Of a stretch of DNA of 64,000 nt, positions 55,007 to 61,997 are shown one piece after another. Numbering within the stretch: position 1 is the stretch's first letter; every line of letters starts with the position of its first letter. Under the pieces are notes generated by a model, which did no database searches, had not been told where the DNA came from, and saw only the letters and a list, made by a program, of their open reading frames with translations. The stretch comes from Streptomyces marincola (GTDB taxonomy: Bacteria; Actinomycetota; Actinomycetes; Streptomycetales; Streptomycetaceae): the NCBI RefSeq assembly GCF_020410765.1, contig NZ_CP084541.1:6192001-6256000 (forward strand), given 5' to 3'. The position numbers and the translations under genes are program-made.

Positions 55007-55814
55007 GGAACAGATAGACGCCAACCGCCCCGACCCGGCCCGGGTGTACGACTGGTTCCTCGGGGGGAAGAGCTTCTTCCCCGCCGACGAGGCCGCGGGG
55101 CGCCAGGTGCAGGCGATGTGGCCCGGCGTGCGGGTCGCGGCCCGCGCCAACCGCGCGTTCCTCCACCGGGCGGTGCGGTGGCTGGCGGCCGAGGCCGGCA
55201 TCCGGCAGTTCGTCGACATCGGCACCGGCGTGCCCACCGAGCCGAACCTGCACCAGATCGCCCAGGCCGAGGCGCCCGACACACGCGTGGTCTACACCGA
55301 CAACCGGCTGATCGTCCTGCGGTACGCCGAGGCGCTGATGACGGGCACGCCCGAGGGCCGCACGGCCTACCTGCACGCCGACTTCTGCGAACCCGCGTCC
55401 ATTCTGGACAGCGCCGAACTGCGGGACGTGCTCGACCTGTCCCGGCCCGTCGCCCTGTGCCTGAACGCCCTGCTGCACTACATCGCGGACGATCCGGTCA
55501 CGGGGGTGACGGCGCACGACCTGGTCGCGCGATACGTCGCCGCGCTCCCCTCGGGCAGTTACCTGCTGATCACGCACGTCACCCCGGACTTCGACGCCCC
55601 GACCTGGGAGCGGATCACCTCGGGCGACCGGGGGCACACCGGGCAGACGGGGCAGATCCGCACCCGCGAGCAGATCCTGTCCTTCTTCGAGGGCATGGAG
55701 CTGGTCGAGCCGGGGCTCGTCCCGCCCCAGGACTGGCGTCCCGACGGCCCGGTGCCCGCGGGGGCCACCCACGCCGCCGTGTCCATGTGGGCGGGGATCG
55801 CGCGCCGGCCGTGA
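54993..55814 (+). CDS. SAM-dependent methyltransferase, DUF574 (SAV2177-like)
   Basis: 273 residues. The N-terminal 'PDPARVYDWFLGGKSFFPADEAAG' motif is the DUF574 signature, followed by a class-I methyltransferase core ('FVDIGTGVPTEPNLHQIA', 'VVYTDNRLIVL'). The usual 'DIGTG' glycine-rich SAM-binding loop is intact. It starts inside the XRE gene (14-nt overlap), so the two are co-transcribed. Substrate unknown. A paralogue lies at 61998-62816, beyond the lasso cluster. Confidence 0.9.
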   Translation: MPVLEEQIDANRPDPARVYDWFLGGKSFFPADEAAGRQVQAMWPGVRVAARANRAFLHRAVRWLAAEAGIRQFVDIGTGVPTEPNLHQIAQAEAPDTRVVYTDNRLIVLRYAEALMTGTPEGRTAYLHADFCEPASILDSAELRDVLDLSRPVALCLNALLHYIADDPVTGVTAHDLVARYVAALPSGSYLLITHVTPDFDAPTWERITSGDRGHTGQTGQIRTREQILSFFEGMELVEPGLVPPQDWRPDGPVPAGATHAAVSMWAGIARRP

Positions 55815-56136
55815 CCCCGGGCCGCCCGCGCGCCGGGTCCTGGACCTGGCGCGCGGTGCGCCGATGCGGCGCGGGTGGCGGCCTCAACGGCGGGGTGGGC
55901 GGCGGAGGAACGCGGCGTCGGCGTGACGGACGGGAAACGTCACGTTGTGTCCGTCGTCATCCGGCGAAAGGCCGGATCAGCTCGTGCTTCGACACATCCT
56001 GTACGGAACACGTTCAACTGGTCATCCGATTGAATGTATAACGCATCTTTTGTGTACCGTACGGAGGTTGCGCACGCCACGGTCCGCCGCCGCGGCGCAC
56101 GAGCCCTCCCGCCCCCACCCCCGAGCGGAGACCCGC
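55815..56136. other. 322-nt intergenic region with promoter upstream of MFS gene
   Basis: Contains a -10-like TATAAC (56037-56042), TTCAA/TTGAA arms flanking it at 56013-56017 and 56030-56034, and two GTACGGA copies at 56001-56007 and 56059-56065, the second inside the palindrome CCGTACGG. The rest is GC-rich spacer; no small ORF is supported. Confidence 0.5.
56013..56042 (+). promoter_or_regulatory. Promoter of the MFS transporter gene
   Basis: TATAAC at 56037-56042 matches five of six -10 consensus positions; an 18-nt spacer leads back to a weak TTCAAC -35. The TTCAA...TTGAA inverted repeat and the CCGTACGG palindrome downstream could be operators. The transcript leader would be about 88 nt. 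Confidence 0.5.
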
Positions 56137-57594
56137 ATGAGTCCGACCTCGTCCCCGCCGCGCAGCGGCACCGTCGTGGGCGTGCTGGCCGGCGCCGGAA
56201 TCGTGACGTCCCTGATGCAGGCCCTCGTCATCCCCCTGATACCCGAACTGCCCGCGCTGCTCGGCACCTCGGCGGCGAACGCCTCCTGGGTGGTGACCGT
56301 GACCCTGCTCACGGGAGCCGTCGCCACACCGGTGGTCGGGCGGCTCGGCGACCTGTACGGCAAGCGGCGCATGCTCCTGACCTGTCTCGCCCTGCTGGTC
56401 GCGGGCTCCCTGGTCTGCGCGCTCGCCGACTCGTTGGCCCCCATGATCCTCGGCCGCGCGTTCCAGGGCATGAGCATGGGCATCATCCCCCTCGGCATCA
56501 GCATCATGCGCGACCTCATGCCGCCGGAACGACTCGGGTCCGCGATCGCCCTGATGAGTTCCTCGCTCGGCATCGGCGGCGCGCTCGGCCTGCCGGCCGC
56601 CGCCGCGGTCGCCCAGAACGCCGACTGGCACATGCTGTTCTGGGGCGCGGCGGCGCTGGGCACCGTCGTGGCCGTGCTGGTGCTGCGCGCGGTGCCCGAG
56701 TCGCGGGTCCGGGCCGGCGGCCCGTTCGACGTGACCGGCGCCCTGCTGCTCTCCTGCGGCCTCGTCGCCCTGCTGCTGCCCATCTCCAAGGGCGGCGACT
56801 GGGGCTGGGACGCGCCCGTCACCCTCGGCCTGTTCGGCGCGGCGGCCCTCGTGCTGGCGCTGTGGTGCGGGTGGGAACTGCGCACCCCCGCGCCCCTGGT
56901 CAACCTCAGGTCGAGCGTCAAACGGCAGGTGCTGGTCACCAACCTGGCGTCCGTGCTGGTCGGCCTCGCCATGTTCGTCATGATGCTCGTCCCCGTGCAG
57001 ATCCTCCAACTGCCCGAGGCCACCGGGTACGGCCTCGGCCAGTCCATGCTGGCGGCCGGCCTGTGGATGGCGCCGTCCGGCCTGGTCATCGTGCTCGTCT
57101 CGCCGCTGGGCGCCCGGCTGTCCGCCGCCCGCGGCCCCAGGACCTCCCTGCTCACCGGCGCCCTCGTCATCGCGTTCGGCTACGTCATCGCGCTCGGCCT
57201 CTCCGGATCCGCGTGGGGCGTGCTGGCCTTCACCTCGGTGATCAGCGTGGGCATCGCCCTCGCCTACGCGGCGATGCCCGCCCTCATCATGGCCGCCGTG
57301 CCGCCCTCGGAGACGGCGGTCGCCAACGGCCTCAACACCCTGATGCGCTCCATCGGCACCTCCACGTCGAGCGCGGTGGTCGGTGCGCTGCTCGCCAGCA
57401 TGACCATCCGCTTCGAGGGCGCGGAGCTGCCCTCGGAGCAGGGCCTGCGCACCGTGCTTGCCTTCGGCGCGTGCGCCGCGCTGCTCGCGACGGCCGTGAT
57501 CCTGGCCATTCCGCGGCACGCGCCCGCGGACGCCTCCGCGGCGCCGCCCGCCGCGGCCCGCCCGCCGGCCGGCGCCCGCCACCCGGCTCCTTGA
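56137..57594 (+). CDS. MFS efflux transporter (DHA2-type)
   Basis: 485 residues; ATG with GAGCGGAG 7 nt upstream. Fourteen hydrophobic segments. Motif A loop 'GRLGDLYGKRRMLL' and motif C-like 'GIGGALGLPAAAAV' are clear. It precedes the lasso-peptide cluster by about 0.5 kb; because that cluster has no ABC transporter, this pump is a possible (unproven) exporter. The C terminus is Ala/Pro-rich and low complexity. No regulator gene adjoins it. Confidence 0.9.
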   Translation: MSPTSSPPRSGTVVGVLAGAGIVTSLMQALVIPLIPELPALLGTSAANASWVVTVTLLTGAVATPVVGRLGDLYGKRRMLLTCLALLVAGSLVCALADSLAPMILGRAFQGMSMGIIPLGISIMRDLMPPERLGSAIALMSSSLGIGGALGLPAAAAVAQNADWHMLFWGAAALGTVVAVLVLRAVPESRVRAGGPFDVTGALLLSCGLVALLLPISKGGDWGWDAPVTLGLFGAAALVLALWCGWELRTPAPLVNLRSSVKRQVLVTNLASVLVGLAMFVMMLVPVQILQLPEATGYGLGQSMLAAGLWMAPSGLVIVLVSPLGARLSAARGPRTSLLTGALVIAFGYVIALGLSGSAWGVLAFTSVISVGIALAYAAMPALIMAAVPPSETAVANGLNTLMRSIGTSTSSAVVGALLASMTIRFEGAELPSEQGLRTVLAFGACAALLATAVILAIPRHAPADASAAPPAAARPPAGARHPAP

Positions 57595-57722
57595 CCCCGC
57601 GCGCCACCGCACGGCGCAGCTGCCACGCCGCCGCGGAATGGAGAAAGCCCGGGATGCGGAGCCCGTATTCCGGAGGTAAATTCAACGGAGGGGGTGTTCC
57701 GGAATCCGCAGGGAGCATGACG

Positions 57723-58064
57723 ATGGGTCAATCCATACGCTACGTGAGGCGGGGCGTCCAAGGGGTTGTGCGTCAGAACTTCAATTGGGACATCATCACG
57801 GCTCGCTCCGTGGTGCACATCACCGCAGGTGAAGTTCTGCCCGGCACGACCGAGGCGACTCCCGTCACGCCGGGCCAGAACTTCCACTACCACCTGGGTG
57901 CGGCGCCCGTATGGGTCTCCAACGTCTCGCCTCACCGCAATGAGTTCAGCGGCCAGGCCGGTGGAGTGGAATACCTCCTCCACGTCGACTGGTCGTCGCC
58001 CCTGGACGTCGCCGTCACGATCACGGTCGAGGACGCTGTCCCGGTGGAGATCCAGGGTTACTGA
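57723..58064 (+). CDS. Small protein of unknown family, convergent with lasso cluster
   Basis: 113 residues from ATG 57723 with GGGAG 7 nt upstream; an ATG two codons upstream (57717) is possible. I do not recognise the family. The sequence is rich in beta-type residues and contains 'WDIITARSVVHITAGEVLPG', 'FHYHLGAAPVWVSNVSP' and 'GGVEYLLHVDWSSPLDVAVTITVEDAVPVEI', with no signal peptide or membrane helix; the alternating hydrophobic pattern suggests a beta-sandwich. Its codons are less GC-biased than those of neighbouring genes. Its stop is only 27 nt from the stop of the leader peptidase of the lasso cluster. Confidence 0.75.
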   Translation: MGQSIRYVRRGVQGVVRQNFNWDIITARSVVHITAGEVLPGTTEATPVTPGQNFHYHLGAAPVWVSNVSPHRNEFSGQAGGVEYLLHVDWSSPLDVAVTITVEDAVPVEIQGY

Positions 58065-58091
58065 GACCGCTGAGCCTTTTTTCGGCCTCTT

Positions 58092-58505
58092 TCAGGCGGG
58101 GGGAATGGAAATGAGCGTCCGGTAATGTTTACCGAGGTATAGCTCTCCGACGGGTTCGCCGTCGACTTCGATCCACGCATGTGCCGCGAATGGATGCGTA
58201 CGGACACCGGTACACCAGGTGGGCCAGACATTGCGGGTTCGGCAGACCAGGGCCGCGGCGATGGACCGTTGCAGACAGCCCTGACCTGCGCAGCGAAGAC
58301 TGACCGAGACGACCGCGCTACGTGCCGCGAGTGCCTGGTCGGCGGTGGCGGCTCGGGCACCGCGGCGGATGAAGAGCAGAACGGCTCGTAGCCTGCGCGG
58401 TGACAGTCGGCTGAGCAGGCGCGCCGCACCGACCGCGAGCAGCGGCACCAACCGCCTGTGGACCGGAAGCCGGGGCTGGTGTTCGAGTGCGACGGGAACG
58501 GTCAC
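58092..58505 (-). CDS. lasB2: Lasso-peptide leader peptidase (B2 / transglutaminase-like)
   Basis: 137 residues, GTG start in a 4-nt GTGA overlap with the B1 gene. The catalytic triad of the transglutaminase-like lasso protease family is present: Cys77 in GQGCLQRS, His109 in 'AHAWIEVDG' and Asp115 in the same motif. 'LRCAGQGCLQRSIAA' and 'HAWIEVDGEPVGE' are typical of lasso B2 proteins. It should cut the leader from the precursor before cyclisation, guided by the B1 protein. The size matches stand-alone B2 enzymes of actinobacteria. (las symbols are generic.). Confidence 0.92.
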   Translation of the reverse strand: MTVPVALEHQPRLPVHRRLVPLLAVGAARLLSRLSPRRLRAVLLFIRRGARAATADQALAARSAVVSVSLRCAGQGCLQRSIAAALVCRTRNVWPTWCTGVRTHPFAAHAWIEVDGEPVGELYLGKHYRTLISIPPA

Positions 58506-58762
58506 GAGGTCACCAGCAGCTTCGCCGCGCGAAGACGATCGATGATCGCCGTCACGTCGGACCGTGCCTGCCTGGGATCGAGGTCGTGCCGCTCGGCGAG
58601 GCCCGCCGCGATCCGCTCCTGGCTCTGACCGGCCAGCAGCGCGTGCAGAACGCTGCTGCCGGTGTTGTTGAGCTGCCAGTAGCGTCCGGTGCGCTCATCG
58701 AGCAGAACGGTGCCGTGTTCGGTGCTGGTGGTGGCGATGTCAGATCGTAGTCGCAGACTCAT
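58502..58762 (-). CDS. lasB1: Lasso-peptide leader-recognition protein (B1, PqqD-like RRE)
   Basis: 86 residues from ATG 58762; the frame continues upstream into lasC but without conserved sequence. PqqD/RRE fold: 'GTVLLDERTGRYWQLNNTGSSVLHALLAG' corresponds to the conserved beta-strands and the 'W.LN..G..' motif that binds the precursor's leader. The start lies 23 nt inside lasC and the stop overlaps lasB2, so B1 is translationally coupled to both. It should recognise the YxxPxLxxxG motif of the precursor. Confidence 0.92.
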   Translation of the reverse strand: MSLRLRSDIATTSTEHGTVLLDERTGRYWQLNNTGSSVLHALLAGQSQERIAAGLAERHDLDPRQARSDVTAIIDRLRAAKLLVTS

Positions 58763-60602
58763 CGACCCTCCCTTGGTCGGCTTTCGGGGTCCAGCTTTCC
58801 GTCGAGGTCTTCTTGACGGCGCGCAGCCAGGTCTCACACCCGAGCAGTTCTTCCAACGCCATGGTGGTGGCGTTGTCGACCTGCGGGGCCAGCAGCCGGG
58901 TACGCAGCACGTCAGGATCGATCAGCCCGTGGTCGGCCAGCGCCGAATCGGCGAACAGTTCGAGTAGGGCAGGCATGTTGCGCCGCAACCCGATGCGCAC
59001 GTCCTCGCCTGCCTCACCCTTGGTGGATCGGCCCGCGACGGCGGCGGGCAGGATGCCGTGCATCGCCTCGGACAGCAGCGGTTTGTAGCGCCACGGCGTT
59101 CGACGCTCGGCGAATCGAACGGACAGCGCGGCCTCGATCACCCGATCGTCGAGGTACGGCAGCTCCAACCGCACACCGGCCCGCGCGAACGGCCTGGCGA
59201 GCTGGCGGTAGCCGGGTCCCGCGATGCGCAGCGCCATCAGCGTCGCGTGCTGCGCTCGTTGCGCGGCCAACGGTCGCGCCTGCTCGGCGATGCTGTGCAA
59301 CAGCCCGCGCGTCACCTCGATCGCGGACGGCGTGACCCATTCCTGTGCTCGCAGCGGCGCGTAACCCCATCCGAGATCGGGCGTACGGCGGGCGCGAGGC
59401 GGACCGGTGAGATGGTCGGCCTGCTGCCGCCACCACGCGCGGAGGTCGCGACGATCAGTGAGCGCGGCGATGGTGGCGGTCAACGGCCAACGGGACATCG
59501 CCCGGTGACCACGCAGGTGAGTGAGTGCGGTCAGCGGATGGCGGTACAGCAGGTCCCGCAGGTAGTAGGGCAGCTCATGGAACAACTCGTCGGAGCCGTG
59601 CCCGGCCAGGTGTGTCCGCGACCCGCACTCGGCCAGGGTCCGGGCGGTTTGCCTGGTCCGCTCGGCGGTACGTGTGAAGGGATACGGCGCCTCGGTATCG
59701 GTGATGCGTCCGGGATCGGCGAAGACCGATGGCATGGCTTCTTGCGCCAGTTCCCGATGTTCGGCAGCGGGCAATTCCCTGGCCGCCCGCGCCGCGAACC
59801 CCGCATCGGCGTTCGCCTCGTCGGCCTCGCTCCAGCGGAAGGTCAGCAGGTCGGGAACCCCGGCTTCGGCTGACAGGAAGCACAACGAGGTGGAGTCCAT
59901 CCCACCGGACAGATCCGCACTGACCCGGCCCGCCGAGGAAGAGCGCGCGGACACCGCTGTCCGCAGCGCCTCACGGACCAGTTCCGCACCTTCTGCCAGC
60001 GACCTCTCCGGCGCGGGTGGCTCCCACCAGCGCACCGTGGTCGCCGTTGTCCCTCGGCCGTCGACCCGCAGGTAGGAGTCCGGCGGCACCGGACTCACGC
60101 CCTGCCACATCGAGCGTTCGGCCAACGGCGCGGGCGCCCGGATCCCGCACGCCACGCGGGCCGCCAGGGTCTGCTCGTCGATCTCCGCTCCGATCAGCGT
60201 GGCCAGGACATCGGATCGGTCACCTGCGAGCGCCACGCCGTCCCGGCTGGTGTGGAACACGCGGCGAACGCCCGCCAGGCTGCCCTGCACCCGCAGCACG
60301 CCCGCGACCGACGCCACCAAGTGGAAACTGCCCGGCAACGCGCGGGTCACCATGTCCAGGTCTTCGACCCGGCGCACCCGGGAGATCAGTTCAGTCAATC
60401 GATCGGCGGTGAGCGGACAGGTGCCGATCACCGCTGCCTGTATCGAGTCCGTCCCGGCGACGATCAGTTCACCGGGAGCCCATCGTCCCAGCAGCCATGG
60501 CCGACCGGAGGGGTAGGGCACTGACCCGAGCCGAATCACCGGATCGAGGAACGCGCGAGGGAACGGGGCATCCGGCAGCACCAGGAAACCGTCGGACAGC
60601 AC
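58740..60602 (-). CDS. lasC: Lasso-peptide macrolactam synthetase (asparagine-synthetase homologue)
   Basis: 620 residues from GTG 60602. The N-terminal half is a degenerate glutamine-hydrolase-like domain lacking the catalytic N-terminal Cys, as in lasso cyclases. The C-terminal asparagine-synthetase domain has the ATP-pyrophosphatase PP-loop SGGMDS (residues 232-237) and 'LAGHGSDELF' (332-341). It should adenylate the Glu8 side chain of the core and close the ring with the amino group of Gly1. The codon usage is visibly less GC-biased than in flanking genes. It is separated from the precursor gene by 125 nt that contain a stem-loop. Confidence 0.94.
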   Translation of the reverse strand: MLSDGFLVLPDAPFPRAFLDPVIRLGSVPYPSGRPWLLGRWAPGELIVAGTDSIQAAVIGTCPLTADRLTELISRVRRVEDLDMVTRALPGSFHLVASVAGVLRVQGSLAGVRRVFHTSRDGVALAGDRSDVLATLIGAEIDEQTLAARVACGIRAPAPLAERSMWQGVSPVPPDSYLRVDGRGTTATTVRWWEPPAPERSLAEGAELVREALRTAVSARSSSAGRVSADLSGGMDSTSLCFLSAEAGVPDLLTFRWSEADEANADAGFAARAARELPAAEHRELAQEAMPSVFADPGRITDTEAPYPFTRTAERTRQTARTLAECGSRTHLAGHGSDELFHELPYYLRDLLYRHPLTALTHLRGHRAMSRWPLTATIAALTDRRDLRAWWRQQADHLTGPPRARRTPDLGWGYAPLRAQEWVTPSAIEVTRGLLHSIAEQARPLAAQRAQHATLMALRIAGPGYRQLARPFARAGVRLELPYLDDRVIEAALSVRFAERRTPWRYKPLLSEAMHGILPAAVAGRSTKGEAGEDVRIGLRRNMPALLELFADSALADHGLIDPDVLRTRLLAPQVDNATTMALEELLGCETWLRAVKKTSTESWTPKADQGRVDESATTI

Positions 60603-60686
60603 CGTCGATCAACCCCTAACTTCCCTACTGACCGTGGAGGAGACTCGTTATTTATGGTGGGGATTCACATTCGGGTCGGCGGAATG

Positions 60687-60717
60687 GGTGGTGATCGGAC
60701 GTGGCCCGATCACCACC
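60687..60717 (-). terminator. Stem-loop between precursor and cyclase genes (attenuator/stabiliser)
   Basis: Perfect 12-bp stem GGTGGTGATCGG/CCGATCACCACC with a 7-nt loop, 10 nt downstream of the precursor stop and 85 nt before the cyclase start. In lasso and other RiPP clusters such hairpins partially terminate or stabilise the transcript so that far more precursor than enzyme is made. No T run follows, so partial termination or RNA protection is more likely than full stop. Confidence 0.7.
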
Positions 60718-60727
60718 GGGTCGAGTG

Positions 60728-60865
60728 TCAGTAGTCGTACTGGGGGTTGAAGGGCTCCCACCAGATGCCGTTGTTGCCGAGGGTGTCTTCGCTGAACTCG
60801 CCCAGCTCCACGAGTTCGGGCGGCTCGTACGGCGTCATCGTCGAATTCTCGACCCGTTCGCTCAT
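60728..60865 (-). CDS. lasA: Lasso-peptide precursor
   Basis: 45 residues from ATG 60865 (46 from the ATG directly upstream at 60868), RBS AGAGGA 6 nt away. The leader (residues 1-29) contains the full recognition motif Y13-x2-P-x-L-x3-G22-x5-T28; Thr at -2 relative to the cleavage site is the hallmark for lasso leaders. Cleavage after Leu29 gives the 16-residue core GNNGIWWEPFNPQYDY, with Gly1 and Glu8 as ring partners (8-residue macrolactam), two Trp in the ring and an acidic-aromatic tail. There is no Cys, so it would be a class II lasso peptide. I do not recognise the core as a known lasso peptide. Confidence 0.9.
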   Translation of the reverse strand: MSERVENSTMTPYEPPELVELGEFSEDTLGNNGIWWEPFNPQYDY

Positions 60866-60880
60866 CATGTTTCCTCTCTC

Positions 60881-60910
60881 GTCCTACGCGTCAGGACAAC
60901 GGAAGTGTCA
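60881..60910 (-). promoter_or_regulatory. Promoter candidate of the lasso cluster
   Basis: On the minus strand, TGACAC (60905-60910) and TAGGAC (60881-60886) are separated by 18 nt and lie 13 nt upstream of the precursor start region. The imperfect palindrome GTCCT-N7-AGGAC (60881-60897) overlaps the -10 and could be an operator. Only moderate consensus match. Confidence 0.45.
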
Positions 60911-61231
60911 CGCTCACCGGCGGGCAGGAAGACGCGACAGCCCAGGCCACGCGACCACTCGCGGAATGGTAAGGCTGACCGTTCGGGAGGGGTCCCCGGA
61001 ACCCTCCCGCATAATGAGCTATTTTCGTGCGCCCAGGAGGACAGGAGGTGACACCGTGACGCAGCGGTGTTCTTGCTGTCCGGAAAGCTCGCCGTCGCCT
61101 GCTGGTGGCAGTCCGGTCCGGGCAGCTGCCTGAAAAAAGGGCGGCGCAGGTTGGCAACCACCGGGCCCCGAAGCGACCGGCCGATCCCCCCTCGCCCCGG
61201 GAGCAGTGCTCGGGCGCCCAGGCCGATTCGC

Positions 61232-61237
61232 TACCGT
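61232..61237 (+). promoter_or_regulatory. -10 element for leaderless methyltransferase transcript
   Basis: TACCGT sits 6 nt before the GTG start of the downstream methyltransferase, the usual distance from a -10 to a transcription start, and the gene has no ribosome-binding site; the mRNA is probably leaderless. Confidence 0.45.
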
Positions 61238-61243
61238 GGGCCC

Positions 61244-61990
61244 GTGTTCACCACCCGGGGCCCCGCGTTCCACGAACTGGCCGTGCAGGCGCTGTCGTCG
61301 GTCGAACGCGGCTACGACCTGCTGGCGCCGAAGTTCGACCACACACCGTTCCGGACCCCGGACGCGGTGCTCGCCGCCGTCCGCGACGCCCTGACTCCGC
61401 TCGGGCCGTTCCGCCGCGGCCTCGACCTGTGCTGCGGCACCGGCGCCGGCCTCGGCGTGCTCACCGGACTGTGCCAGGAGCGCGTCACCGGCGTCGACTT
61501 CAGCTCCGGCATGCTCCGGGTGGCCGGGGCCGCCCACCGGGCCGTGCCCGGCGGGCCCGCCCTCGACCTGGTCAGGGCCGATGCCAGGGCGCTGCCGTTC
61601 CTCGACGCGTTCGACCTGGTCGTCAGCTTCGGCGCGGCCGGCCACTTCCTGCCGGCGGAACGGCCCGCCCTGTTCGCGGGCGTGCGCGCCGCGCTCAGGC
61701 CCGGCGGCCTGCTGGCCTTCCCCGTGGCCGCGCCGCCGCGCGTCGGGTCCGCGCCCTACTGGGCGCTCGCCGGGTTCGACGCGGCGATGCGGCTGCGCAA
61801 CGCGCTGTGGCGCCCGCCGTTCGTCATGTACTACCGCACGTTCCCGCTGCCCCGGGTGCGCGCAGAACTGGCCGCCGCCGGCTTCTCCGTGGGCACCGTG
61901 CCGCTCACCGCGCTCGGCACCCTGCCCGACGGGAGCCCGCGCTGCCGCCTGGTGCTGGCGCGGCGCCCGGGCGGGAAGCCCGCGTCCTGA
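61244..61990 (+). CDS. SAM-dependent methyltransferase (class I)
   Basis: 248 residues. Motif I is 'GLDLCCGTGAGLGVLTG' (residues ~58-74) with the acidic residue of motif II in 'VTGVDFSSGMLRVA' and post-motif 'DLVVSFGAAGHFLP'. The start is a GTG with no ribosome-binding site; see the promoter entry. Its substrate is unknown. It lies next to the lasso cluster but is divergently transcribed, so a tailoring role would need proof. Confidence 0.85.
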   Translation: MFTTRGPAFHELAVQALSSVERGYDLLAPKFDHTPFRTPDAVLAAVRDALTPLGPFRRGLDLCCGTGAGLGVLTGLCQERVTGVDFSSGMLRVAGAAHRAVPGGPALDLVRADARALPFLDAFDLVVSFGAAGHFLPAERPALFAGVRAALRPGGLLAFPVAAPPRVGSAPYWALAGFDAAMRLRNALWRPPFVMYYRTFPLPRVRAELAAAGFSVGTVPLTALGTLPDGSPRCRLVLARRPGGKPAS

Positions 61991-61997
61991 CGGGGCG

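Larger units (their letters stand above)
60869..61243. other. 375-nt divergent region between lasso cluster and methyltransferase gene
   Basis: It contains the lasso promoter candidate (60881-60910) and a near-perfect 12-bp inverted repeat at 60984-61009 (CGGGAGGGGTCC with one mismatch) with a 2-nt centre. The right end has TACCGT just before the methyltransferase GTG. No additional peptide-coding ORF with a ribosome-binding site was found. Confidence 0.5.

Noticed and set aside
55815..56136. A small peptide gene upstream of the MFS transporter
   Set aside because: No ATG or GTG with a ribosome-binding site opens a frame of credible composition; the region looks regulatory.
60984..61009. Near-perfect inverted repeat as a terminator of a plus-strand transcript
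   Set aside because: No plus-strand gene ends upstream of it, the loop is only 2 nt, and one pair is mismatched. It is left as unexplained structure in the divergent region.
61244..61990. Methyltransferase as a lasso-peptide tailoring enzyme
   Set aside because: It is divergently transcribed from its own likely leaderless start and is not of a class known to methylate lasso peptides; proximity alone is not enough.
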